From an uncultured Cardiobacterium sp. (GTDB lineage: Bacteria; Pseudomonadota; Gammaproteobacteria; Cardiobacteriales; Cardiobacteriaceae): DNA of 15,745 nucleotides. The DNA lies in contig NZ_CALJAH010000466.1 in assembly GCF_938028185.1 (NCBI RefSeq), positions 1-15,745 of the forward strand, in the 5' to 3' direction. Positions 1-6,648 of this stretch are shown in pieces. How positions within the stretch are numbered: position 1 is the stretch's first letter; every line of letters begins with the position of its first letter. A program made the translations under genes and the position numbers. The notes beneath the pieces are model-generated. The model saw only the letters and a list, made by a program, of their open reading frames with translations, ran no database searches and had not been told where the DNA came from.

Positions 1-22
1 GAGAGAGGGCTGGGGTGAGGGC
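1..22. repeat. GC-rich dispersed repeat, partial inverted copy
   Basis: The first 22 bases, read on the minus strand, give a C-rich stretch containing CACCCCAGCCCTC, the same core seen at 71-91 and 15713-15733. The copy lies at the window edge, so its full extent cannot be judged. It is in opposite orientation to the copy that starts at 71. Confidence 0.55.
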
Positions 23-68
23 AGCAAATAATTGAAAAAGCAGAATTTCGGTTTGTCGATAATATCGC

Positions 69-121
69 TACCCCCACCCCGGCCCTCCCCCGCTGCGGGC
101 TTCGCCCTGCGAGGGAGGGGG
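69..121. repeat. GC-rich dispersed intergenic repeat with hairpin
   Basis: Positions 71-91 match 15713-15733 in 20 of 21 bases (core CCCCCACCCC[A/G]GCCCTC). The unit folds: CCCTCCC at 83-89 pairs with GGGAGGG at 113-119, and a smaller GGGC-TTC-GCCC hairpin sits inside. It lies just downstream of the PliG-like gene on the minus strand. No T-run follows the hairpin, so it is not a classical terminator, although it could stabilise or end that transcript. Most likely it is a short interspersed palindromic repeat family of this genome. Confidence 0.7.
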
Positions 122-156
122 AATTTCGCTTTTACCCGCAGACTCTAAACAGGTTC

Positions 157-972
157 TTATTGTCCCGTGCTGATTTTCAGGTTGTATTTGGCGGTTTCGT
201 TGCGCTTGGCGGCGGCGTCAAGCAGGTAAACGCGCACGCGGTATTCGCCGCTGTGTTTGGCGACGCCGGTGTACTGGTTGCCGCCCACGGTGCCGTTATG
301 CACGGCTTCTTCGCCTTTCGGCGGCAGCAGGTTGAAGTGGGTGTTTTTGTTGGCGCTGCTGAGCAGGACATTGATCGCCTGTCCCTGTTTGATGTTCACC
401 GGGTATTCGCGGGTTTCGCTGCCGCTGATATGGCCGTCAATGTTGCGGTTGTCCGCCGGTGGCGGGACTACGGTGGCGGCTTTGGGCGCGGCCTTGCCGG
501 TGGTGATGGTGAGGCTGTATGGCGCGGTTTCACCGCGTTTGGCCGCCGATTGCAGCATATAGACCTGGACGCGGTATTTGCCACCCTGCTTGGTGGTGCC
601 TTTGTATTCAGCGCCGTCGAGCGCGCTGTTGTGCAGCACTTCGTCGCCTTCGGGCGGCATCAGCAGGTAGTGGGTGCTGGTGTGCGGCGTGGCGAGTTTG
701 ACGGCAAGTGTTTGCCCTTCTTGCAGGTTGATCGGGTAGTCGGCGGTTTGTTCGCCGCTGATGCGGCCTTCGATGTGCTGTACGTCGTCGGTGTTGTTTT
801 GCGCGGCGGCCGCGGCGGGTTTTTTGGCGACGGCTTTTTTGCGCACGGTTTTTTTCGCGCCTTTGGCACGGTTGATGGTGGCCTTGCCGCTGCTGATGGT
901 GGCTTGCGCGAGGGCGGGTTCGGTGAGGGTGAAGGCCGCGAGGCAGGCGAGGGCAATGAGGGTTTTGTTCAT
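157..972 (-). CDS. Secreted protein with two tandem PliG-like domains
   Basis: The 271-residue product begins with a clear Sec signal peptide (Lys3, hydrophobic core, probable cleavage after ALA at about residue 22), so it should be periplasmic. A Lys/Ala-rich linker (about 33-55) leads to two homologous domains of about 90 residues, at 65-157 and 177-268. Each has the order I-x-G-x-I-S-G, Y-P-[IV]-N, L-[LM]-P-P-[KE]-G, then Y-R-V-[QR]-V-Y-[ML]-L and A-A-K-R-x-E-T-A-x-Y. That C-terminal pattern resembles single-domain inhibitors of g-type lysozyme (PliG family), known to protect Gram-negative cells from host lysozyme. The family call rests on remembered motif similarity. Two domains in one chain are unusual, since E. 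coli PliG is a single domain of about 130 residues. An AAGGAG ribosome site precedes the ATG. It follows the hydrolase gene by only 15 bp, so the two are probably cotranscribed. Binding activity is inferred. Confidence 0.85.
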   Translation of the reverse strand: MNKTLIALACLAAFTLTEPALAQATISSGKATINRAKGAKKTVRKKAVAKKPAAAAAQNNTDDVQHIEGRISGEQTADYPINLQEGQTLAVKLATPHTSTHYLLMPPEGDEVLHNSALDGAEYKGTTKQGGKYRVQVYMLQSAAKRGETAPYSLTITTGKAAPKAATVVPPPADNRNIDGHISGSETREYPVNIKQGQAINVLLSSANKNTHFNLLPPKGEEAVHNGTVGGNQYTGVAKHSGEYRVRVYLLDAAAKRNETAKYNLKISTGQ

Positions 973-987
973 CGGGATGCTCCTTGT

Positions 988-1851
988 TTATTGACTGGGG
1001 ACGGGAGTGATTGTAACGGGGTTGCGCGGCGGCGGGCTGTCAATTTGGTCAGGCGCCGTCAGCTGCGCTGTCGCAATCTGCCAGAATTGCGGGTCGGCGA
1101 GGAGGTTGCCGTGTGCGGCGTCGGTCTCAAAGGCGGCATCGCCGGGTTTGAGTTGTGCGGCGAGGCGGCGGCTGTGTACGGGCGGGATGAGGGTGTCCTG
1201 GCGGCCGTGAATCAGGGTGATTTGGCTGTGGGCGTCGGCGAGGTATGCGGCGGTGGGGAGGTGGTATTTGAGCAGGAAGTGCGGCACGAAGGGGACTTTT
1301 TCCTGCTGGAGCTGGTCGAGGCGTTCGTAGGGGGCAGCGAGCAGCAGGGTGTCGGCGCGGTATTTTTGCGCGGCGCGCGCCGCTAGTCCGCTGCCGAGCG
1401 AGTAGCCGACGACGGCAAAGCGACCATCGCCCTGTTGTTGGACGTATGCCGCCATGCGGTCGGCATCGGCGTTGAGCTGCGCTTCACTTTCGATGCGCCC
1501 GTCGCTTTTGCCGTAGCCGCGGTAGTCGAAGGCGTAGCTGTCGTAACCAAGCGCGGCGAAGCGGGCGGCGACCCCGCCCCAGTCGTCCAGCGAGCCGGTG
1601 TTGCCGTGGTAAAAGAGGAGGCGACCTTTGACGGGCGGCGTGGCGGGGAAATAGAGGCCGTGCAGGGTGGCGCCGTCGGCGGGCAGGCGGATTTCGGCAA
1701 ACGGCGCGGCGAAGTGGAAGCTGTGATTTGGCGCAAGCGGGGCAGGGTGGAACAGCAGCCGCTCTTGCAGGCAATAGAGCGCAGTTAGCGTCAGCAGGTA
1801 GAGGGCGGCGATGAACTCAATGATGCGGAGGAGGATTTTTTTGGCGGTCAT
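988..1851 (-). CDS. Membrane-anchored alpha/beta hydrolase
   Basis: The 287-residue protein has one N-terminal hydrophobic segment (about 6-27) that probably anchors it in the inner membrane, followed by an alpha/beta-hydrolase domain. Visible elements are the oxyanion-region HG at 82-83, the D-Y-R-G-Y-G-x-S strand/turn at 109-116, the nucleophile elbow G-Y-S-L-G-S with Ser151, acid Asp219 in H-G-R-Q-D-T, and base His247 in A-H-G-N. This is the arrangement of the BEM46/YfhR-type serine hydrolase group, whose natural substrates are mostly unknown (esterase or lipase-like). The C-terminal 25 residues are Pro-rich and probably disordered. The ATG at 1849-1851 has no good Shine-Dalgarno sequence (a run of C lies upstream), so the exact start is less certain. 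It lies between ribonuclease Z (68 bp upstream) and the PliG-like gene. Confidence 0.88.
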   Translation of the reverse strand: MTAKKILLRIIEFIAALYLLTLTALYCLQERLLFHPAPLAPNHSFHFAAPFAEIRLPADGATLHGLYFPATPPVKGRLLFYHGNTGSLDDWGGVAARFAALGYDSYAFDYRGYGKSDGRIESEAQLNADADRMAAYVQQQGDGRFAVVGYSLGSGLAARAAQKYRADTLLLAAPYERLDQLQQEKVPFVPHFLLKYHLPTAAYLADAHSQITLIHGRQDTLIPPVHSRRLAAQLKPGDAAFETDAAHGNLLADPQFWQIATAQLTAPDQIDSPPPRNPVTITPVPSQ

Positions 1852-1919
1852 TTGGGGGGCTGGCTGGAAGACTGTTTGTTTGACACTTGGCGATGATACG
1901 CCGATTCAAATTCGGCGAC

Positions 1920-2861
1920 CTAACCCGCGCCGCGTGCCGTCCGTGGTACATCCACCACCAGGCGGTCATGTGCGAGTTCGGTCGCGGGGAAAATCTTGCG
2001 GGCGCGGGCGAGCAACGCCGCCGTTTCCGCCGCATCGTAGCGGGCGCTGATGTGGGTCAGGTAGAGCCGTTTCGCCCCGGCATCGCGGGCGAGGCGGGCG
2101 GCTTCGTCGGCGGTGCTGTGTCCGTGGCGTGCGGCGAGCGCTTCCTCGCCCCCGGCAAACGTCGCCTCATGCACGATGAGGTCGGCATCGCGGCAAAAAT
2201 CGGCGTGCGCGTCATCGTGGCAGGTATCGCCAAAAATCACCACACGGCGTTCGGCGCGGGCGGGCGCGCAGTAATCGGCGCCGTGCAGCACGCGACCATC
2301 GCCGAGGGTGATGGTCTCGCCGTTTTTCAGCCGCGCATACAGCGGCCCGGCGGGGACGCCCTCGGCGCGCAGGCGGGCGACATCAAGCGCGCCGGGCTGC
2401 ACCGCCTCGCGAATCACATAGGCGAAACTCGCCACGCCGTGCATGAGCGGACGTGCGCTGACGCCGTAAAGCTCGTCTTCATGCACCGTGCCGGCTTCGG
2501 CAAACTCATGAATGTGCAACGGATAAGGCAGGAAACTGGCGGAAACCGCCAGCGCCGTTTCCAGAAAACGGCGGATGCCTGCCGGGCCGTAGAGATCAAT
2601 CGGCGTGTCATTGCCCATCATCCCCCGGCTGGAAAGCAGGCCGGGCAGGCCAAAAATATGATCGCCGTGCAGGTGGGTGATAAAAATGCGGCGAATACGG
2701 CCGGGGCGAACGGTGGTATGCAAAATAGTGTGCTGCGTCGCCTCGCCGCAATCAAAAAGCCAGGTTTGCGCTGCCGGGCTGTCGAGATTAAGCGCCAGCG
2801 CGGAAACATTGCGTGATTTGCTGGGCATTCCGGCGCCCGTACCGAGGAATTGGAGTTGCAT
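1920..2861 (-). CDS. rnz: Ribonuclease Z (tRNA 3'-end endonuclease, short form)
   Basis: This 313-residue metallo-beta-lactamase-fold protein removes 3' trailers from tRNA precursors in the cytoplasm. The N-terminus has the FLGTGAGMPSKSRN signature. The zinc ligands are visible: T-H-L-H-G-D-H at 62-68 (His63, His65, Asp67, His68), His141, Asp212 and His270. The family segments E-G-V-P-x-G-P-L-Y-x-x-L-K-x-G (167-181), G-H-S-T (246-249) and H-I-S-A-R-Y (270-275) are all present, and the length is normal for the short bacterial enzyme. The ATG is preceded by a modest GGGAAT site. The gene starts 52 bp after the AAA+ gene stop on the same strand with no terminator visible between, so read-through from the AAA+ gene is possible. 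The stop codon is TAG. Confidence 0.95.
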   Translation of the reverse strand: MQLQFLGTGAGMPSKSRNVSALALNLDSPAAQTWLFDCGEATQHTILHTTVRPGRIRRIFITHLHGDHIFGLPGLLSSRGMMGNDTPIDLYGPAGIRRFLETALAVSASFLPYPLHIHEFAEAGTVHEDELYGVSARPLMHGVASFAYVIREAVQPGALDVARLRAEGVPAGPLYARLKNGETITLGDGRVLHGADYCAPARAERRVVIFGDTCHDDAHADFCRDADLIVHEATFAGGEEALAARHGHSTADEAARLARDAGAKRLYLTHISARYDAAETAALLARARKIFPATELAHDRLVVDVPRTARGAG

Positions 2862-2913
2862 GAATGATTCCCTGCAAAATAGAAAACGTCATTGTAACCC
2901 GGTGATGATTTTC

Positions 2914-4995
2914 TTAAAAACCGATACGCCGTTTTTGCAGATGCGGTGCCTTTAACTGACATTCCTCCATTAACGTCTGCAACCATTCCGCTGCATTCAC
3001 AAATGGCGCAAAACGGTGGCGGCGGGCAATGGCGGCGAAATCGCCGGGCGCAAGCGAAGTTAATTGTTGCAAACGCGTCTGTTGTGCCGCATCCAGGGGC
3101 GGCAAATGCAATAGCGATAAATGCTCAGCGGCGAGTGCGGCGGCTTGCCCAGCGGTGAGCCAGTCAAATTTCAGCTTCAAATCAAAACGGCGTAGAACGG
3201 CGGGATCGAGCTCATCCATTAAATTGGTGGTAATTACCAGCAGGCCGTCGAATTGCTCTATTTGCGTCAGCATTTCATTGACCATACTGCGCTCCCAACT
3301 GCGTTCCGCCCCTTGCCGGGCAAAAAGAAACGAATCCGCCTCATCAATAATCAGTGCCTCGCCAAGCGTATCGGCGCGGCGAAAAGCGGCGGCAATATTT
3401 TCCTCCGTGCCGCCCACATACTTGTCCAACAAATCCGAACCCTTGCACAGCGATACCGGTAATCCCGCCTGCTCGGCAATCCATTGCGCCCAGGCAGATT
3501 TACCCGTCCCCGGCGCGCCATAACAACAAATACGCCCCTGCGGACGGGCAATCAATCCTGCGCTGATAGCCGCCAAATCGCTGTCGCAATTTACCCATTG
3601 CAAAGAATAGGCCGCCTTTGCCGCAGGCAATTTGCCAATCGTTTTATGCCGCTGCGCCTGCAAGGTTTGGTTGAAGATATGCAGCGCCTGCCCGCCAAAA
3701 TCCGAATTGTCACCGCAGACAATACTGGCGACTTTCAGCCCGCGTTCAATCACAGCGGGCAATAATTGCGGCTGCCGCGAAAAATGCTGGATATAATCCG
3801 CTGACAGTCGCCCCGCACTTGCCGTTTCCAATAAACGTGCTTTCTTCTCCCGTGGCAAATCCGGCATTTCAATCACCAGATCAAAACGGCGAATCGCCGC
3901 CCGATCCATGCAGGAAACATCATTGCTGATCCAGATGGTAGGGACGGGGTTGTTGCTCAGAAAATCATTGATCCAGGCTTTGTGCGAACCGGCGACAGAA
4001 CGCTGAAATGCGCTACTGGAAAAAACGTCTTCAACCTCATCAAAAATCAGCAAAGAACGCTGCGCTGCCAATAATGTTTGCGCAACACGAAATTTCACCA
4101 GTCGTGCTTTGCCATCAATGCAGTCGCCATCTTCATCCTGGCTAAGTATGGCGTAGGGATGAACGGCGGCTTTTTCGGCAAGCAAAGCGGCAAATTCGCT
4201 TTTGCCTGTACCGGGTTTGCCGTAAAGCAGAATATTGGCGCCGGGTTGCCCGCTATCGCGCATATGCTGCAAATAACGCAGGGCGCTGTCACGCAGGAAG
4301 GTGATGTGTGAGAAATCATCCCATTGCAGCGAGGGCGGCGTACTGCTATTGGCGCAAGTGTTTAGCCAGCTTTGCTCGGTTAAAGGCTCGTGCATGAATT
4401 GCTCAAATTCCAGCGCATCGCCCCATTCGAGGTAATTCCTTATATTGAAACAACCGCGACTCCTCTCTTCAATAAGTTCATATTTATACAATTTTGCCTT
4501 GTTCTTTAAGGCGTGAAAAACATTCTTGGGTGGCAAGTCGAGAATGTCCGCCATAAAATGATAGCAGCGATGAAAATCACGCATATTGTAATTGTTACAA
4601 AGCTCACGCAATGCCTTTTCATCATGCAAATAAACAGCGAGACGGAACAGGGCAATTTCGGTTTCGTTAAAGCTGAGCCGTGCCGCGATAAAGGCAATAT
4701 TTTTCTCGGCCTGGGTGAAAAAAGAGGTTTCATCTTCCTCTTTATGCCGGATTTCTTGCCAGCGCGCCTCCAGCAGGGTACGAACGATTTGCTGCATATC
4801 GGGTTCACCCTGTAGTTCTTCGGGCAGCCCCAGCGGCAGGGCGACATCTTCATCCCAGTAATTTGGCCTAAAAGTGCTTTTCAGACCGTCGTGTCGCAGA
4901 ATCATGCGGATAATCAGTTTTTCCGCGTACAGGCTCAGGGTAGAAGGCTCAAGACGCCAGTTGGTTTCGGTTGTCGTTGTGGTATCAGTTTGCAT
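2914..4995 (-). CDS. Tandem AAA+ ATPase (two AAA modules)
   Basis: The 693-residue cytoplasmic protein carries two ATPase modules. Module 1: Walker A G-K-P-G-T-G-K-S at 259-266, Walker B L-L-I-F-D-E ending at Glu320, sensor-1 Asn358, arginines 369-370 before F-D. Module 2: Walker A G-A-P-G-T-G-K-S at 493-500, a K-Y-V-G-G-T-E-E-N-I segment at 525-534 like the pore-loop region of classical AAA proteins, Walker B L-I-I-D-E-A-D at about 548-554, sensor-1 Asn591, and L-R-R-F-D with Arg602/603. All key ATPase residues look intact, so both modules could hydrolyse ATP. The first ~230 residues resemble no domain I know and may bind a partner or substrate. The start is firm: AAGGAG lies 6 bases before the ATG. 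It has its own promoter with an operator shared with the neighbouring nuclease. A remodelling or DNA-motor role beside a nuclease is inferred from context. Confidence 0.9.
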   Translation of the reverse strand: MQTDTTTTTETNWRLEPSTLSLYAEKLIIRMILRHDGLKSTFRPNYWDEDVALPLGLPEELQGEPDMQQIVRTLLEARWQEIRHKEEDETSFFTQAEKNIAFIAARLSFNETEIALFRLAVYLHDEKALRELCNNYNMRDFHRCYHFMADILDLPPKNVFHALKNKAKLYKYELIEERSRGCFNIRNYLEWGDALEFEQFMHEPLTEQSWLNTCANSSTPPSLQWDDFSHITFLRDSALRYLQHMRDSGQPGANILLYGKPGTGKSEFAALLAEKAAVHPYAILSQDEDGDCIDGKARLVKFRVAQTLLAAQRSLLIFDEVEDVFSSSAFQRSVAGSHKAWINDFLSNNPVPTIWISNDVSCMDRAAIRRFDLVIEMPDLPREKKARLLETASAGRLSADYIQHFSRQPQLLPAVIERGLKVASIVCGDNSDFGGQALHIFNQTLQAQRHKTIGKLPAAKAAYSLQWVNCDSDLAAISAGLIARPQGRICCYGAPGTGKSAWAQWIAEQAGLPVSLCKGSDLLDKYVGGTEENIAAAFRRADTLGEALIIDEADSFLFARQGAERSWERSMVNEMLTQIEQFDGLLVITTNLMDELDPAVLRRFDLKLKFDWLTAGQAAALAAEHLSLLHLPPLDAAQQTRLQQLTSLAPGDFAAIARRHRFAPFVNAAEWLQTLMEECQLKAPHLQKRRIGF

Positions 4996-5039
4996 AATGT
5001 TCTCCTTGAAAGGGTGATGAACGGTAAGGTTCGGGGTGC

Positions 5040-5071
5040 ATTATGCAGGGGGTAACGTCAGTTTGTGTCGC
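5040..5071 (-). promoter_or_regulatory. AAA+ gene promoter with dyad operator
   Basis: On the minus strand positions 5071-5055 read GCGACACAAACTGACGT, an inverted repeat GCGACA-N5-TGACGT with one mismatch in the outermost pair. Nine bases further on is CATAAT (5045-5040), a five-of-six match to a -10 box, giving a leader of roughly 35 bases before the ATG at 4995. The operator covers the place where a -35 hexamer would be, and no good -35 is visible. It matches the element upstream of the nuclease gene in 14 of 17 bases. Confidence 0.6.
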
Positions 5072-5074
5072 ATG

Positions 5075-5101
5075 AAAAAAGCCGCCTGATGAAAGGCGGC
5101 T
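5075..5101 (-). terminator. Rho-independent terminator after the nuclease gene
   Basis: AGCCGCC (5080-5086) pairs perfectly with GGCGGCT (5095-5101) around an 8-base loop. Read on the minus strand, the stem is followed directly by six Ts (complement of 5075-5080). It should end transcripts of the nuclease gene before the AAA+ promoter. Confidence 0.85.
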
Positions 5102-5213
5102 GTCGGGGTTTAGGCTAAAAGGTTGGGTATCTTTCAAGGGCTGTTTGCCATATGAGAATTCCTTACCCGTAGCAGGGTGAACTCACGATGTACACGGTGC
5201 CTTGCAAACTCAT

Positions 5214-5250
5214 ATTTACATACACATGGAGCGCTCATGTGTATGTAAAT
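5214..5250. repeat. Perfect 15-bp inverted repeat, 7-base spacer
   Basis: The left arm ATTTACATACACATG (5214-5228) is the exact reverse complement of the right arm at 5236-5250. The spacer GAGCGCT itself contains the palindrome AGCGCT. It lies about 50 bp beyond the nuclease stop codon. There is no T-run on either side, so it is not a standard terminator. It could be a protein-binding site, an mRNA 3' stabilising hairpin, or a remnant of a mobile element. Confidence 0.75.
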
Positions 5251-5300
5251 GGTATGGTGCGTTGCTGCGGTTTGGGTTGTAAGCAGCGCCTTGCTGCGGC

Positions 5301-6575
5301 TCATTTAGGTGCGCTTTCGGCGTTTTCCAAATGCTGATATAGCGCATCGACTTCCTTAACGATTTTTTCCGCAATTTTGTCATTTTGAATCATTAACCAA
5401 ATGTCTGCATCATTTTGCCAGTCACAGCCATCATCAGATTGTTCGCCTTTATGCTGAAACCAATACCATACTGGCCAATGACCGGTATCCGGACATACCA
5501 ACTGACAAGCGGTGTTAAAACTCCCATCTTCAAAGCGCTTTCTGATATTCTCGAAGTTTATATTCTCGCTTGGATTTTTTACAGGATTGGAAAAATATAC
5601 GCCTAGCGCGGGCTTGTTAAATCCATAATCATAAAATTCTAATTTGACAGAATATTCTTTATTGTTGGCTTGAGTAAAATAGAAGCCTTCATACCGTCTT
5701 CCGCCCGTCAGGGATTTGTCGAATGTGGCTTCAACATTATAGGTGTTGGCTGCACGCCGTTTAAGGTCATTAAACAATTTTTCTATTAGCTGTTTTTTCT
5801 TTTCCTTCCATTGGGTAGAGATATTTATTGCCGCTTTGATATTATTTGGTTCTTCCATTATGAGATCTTGTATGGTTTGTTGTTCGTTCATGTTGTTAAC
5901 CCCGTTAAATTGCTTATTGATAAAGAGTATAAGTTTTCTGACAAAGTCAGAAACGTCCGTGTTTGGAATATTTTCTACACAATACTCCAGACATTTGGCT
6001 AATTCGGTGTATTTTACATAGCTAATCTGTTTGTTTGCTTCCATTTCTTTCTTTTTCGTTTCATCCAGGCTGTCTTGGTGAGGTACTCCTTTTTCATTCA
6101 GATAGACCAGATGAAATTTCTGCAACCGTCTGGTCTCCAGTTCCATCGCATAATCAGCAAGTTGCTGTTTTTGATCAATAGCATACGGCTTGTTTTCGAT
6201 ACAGATGCCAAATTTTGCGGATTGCGACAGATAAATATCCATCCGTCGATAGGAGTGTATTGCCCAGGTTCTTTCTTCAAGTTTGATTTTGGTTTTAGAC
6301 AAATTATCCTTGAATTCCTGCCAGCCATTATCATCGAGGTTCGGTAGGCATCTTTCTATAAAACAGCGCAGAAACAGATCTTTTTGGCCATGCTTTCCTC
6401 CGGGATTGAGCAAGTCTCCCAATATTCGGCTCAAGCCCAGCTCCGAGGTATCGACGTAATCAAAGACGCTGAAATCGGGGGCGAGTTGCGGGCTGTAGTG
6501 CGCTCTGGCTTTTGCAAGCGCTTCAAGTTCAATGGCGACTTTATGCAGCAGCTCATTTTCTGGGGGTGTTGTCAT
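5301..6575 (-). CDS. PD-(D/E)XK nuclease superfamily protein
   Basis: The 424-residue protein matches the layout of the PDDEXK_4 family (Pfam PF14281). The motif order is an N-terminal E-L-G-L-S-R-I-L-G-D-L-L-N-P-x-G-x-H-G-Q stretch (45-64), then R-R-M-D-I-Y-L with the metal-binding Asp113, then I-C-I-E-N-K with Glu127 and Lys129, then D-Q-K-Q-Q-L-x-D-Y (134-142). The D...ExK core is complete, so DNA cleavage is plausible but the substrate is unknown. The C-terminal half (about 280-400) is rich in aromatic residues and acids (Y-S-V-K-L-E-F-Y-D-Y-G) and I cannot assign it. The coding sequence is visibly AT-richer than all flanking genes, which suggests horizontal transfer. The start is well supported by GGAGAA 4-5 bases before the ATG. 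It has its own TATAAT promoter just after the WYL gene and a terminator downstream. Confidence 0.85.
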   Translation of the reverse strand: MTTPPENELLHKVAIELEALAKARAHYSPQLAPDFSVFDYVDTSELGLSRILGDLLNPGGKHGQKDLFLRCFIERCLPNLDDNGWQEFKDNLSKTKIKLEERTWAIHSYRRMDIYLSQSAKFGICIENKPYAIDQKQQLADYAMELETRRLQKFHLVYLNEKGVPHQDSLDETKKKEMEANKQISYVKYTELAKCLEYCVENIPNTDVSDFVRKLILFINKQFNGVNNMNEQQTIQDLIMEEPNNIKAAINISTQWKEKKKQLIEKLFNDLKRRAANTYNVEATFDKSLTGGRRYEGFYFTQANNKEYSVKLEFYDYGFNKPALGVYFSNPVKNPSENINFENIRKRFEDGSFNTACQLVCPDTGHWPVWYWFQHKGEQSDDGCDWQNDADIWLMIQNDKIAEKIVKEVDALYQHLENAESAPK

Positions 6576-6610
6576 GACGTTCTCCTAAACGTTGTGGGTT
6601 GGCAGAAGCG

Positions 6611-6643
6611 ATTATAGAACCGCTATGCGTCAGCTGGTGTCGC
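6611..6643 (-). promoter_or_regulatory. Nuclease gene promoter with dyad operator
   Basis: On the minus strand 6643-6627 read GCGACACCAGCTGACGC. Its outer positions form a perfect inverted repeat GCGnCA-N5-TGnCGC with a CAGCTG core. Ten bases downstream is a consensus -10 box TATAAT (6616-6611), giving a leader of about 30 bases to the ATG at 6575. The dyad overlaps the expected -35 position, as for a repressor or a -35-substituting activator. It starts 5 bp past the WYL stop codon. The same element stands at the AAA+ promoter. Confidence 0.65.
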
Positions 6644-6648
6644 TGCGT

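Larger units (their letters stand above)
4996..5300. other. 305-bp intergenic region between nuclease and AAA+ genes
   Basis: No convincing gene lies here. Reading in the minus-strand direction of transcription, it holds a perfect 15-bp inverted repeat (5214-5250), a 16-codon open frame starting inside the region (5163-5213) with no ribosome site, a rho-independent terminator (5075-5101), then the AAA+ promoter with its dyad operator (5040-5071) and ribosome site (5002-5007 area). The stretch 5102-5213 has no assigned function. Confidence 0.7.

Noticed and set aside
1056..1074. CGTCA...TGTCGC resembling the shared operator
   Set aside because: The spacing between half-sites is 7 rather than 5 and it lies inside the hydrolase coding sequence; probably chance.
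160..1386. 408-codon plus-strand open frame
   Set aside because: It runs antisense to the PliG-like and hydrolase genes, which have clear domains and a ribosome site for the former. The frame is open because of high GC content and its product has no recognisable motif.
1887..2816. 309-codon plus-strand open frame
   Set aside because: Antisense to ribonuclease Z, whose full catalytic motif set is intact; a GC-driven shadow.
5163..5213. 16-codon minus-strand open frame in the nuclease/AAA+ gap
   Set aside because: It has no ribosome site, and its ATG directly abuts the 15-bp inverted repeat, which would fold over the initiation region. It is too short to support as a gene.
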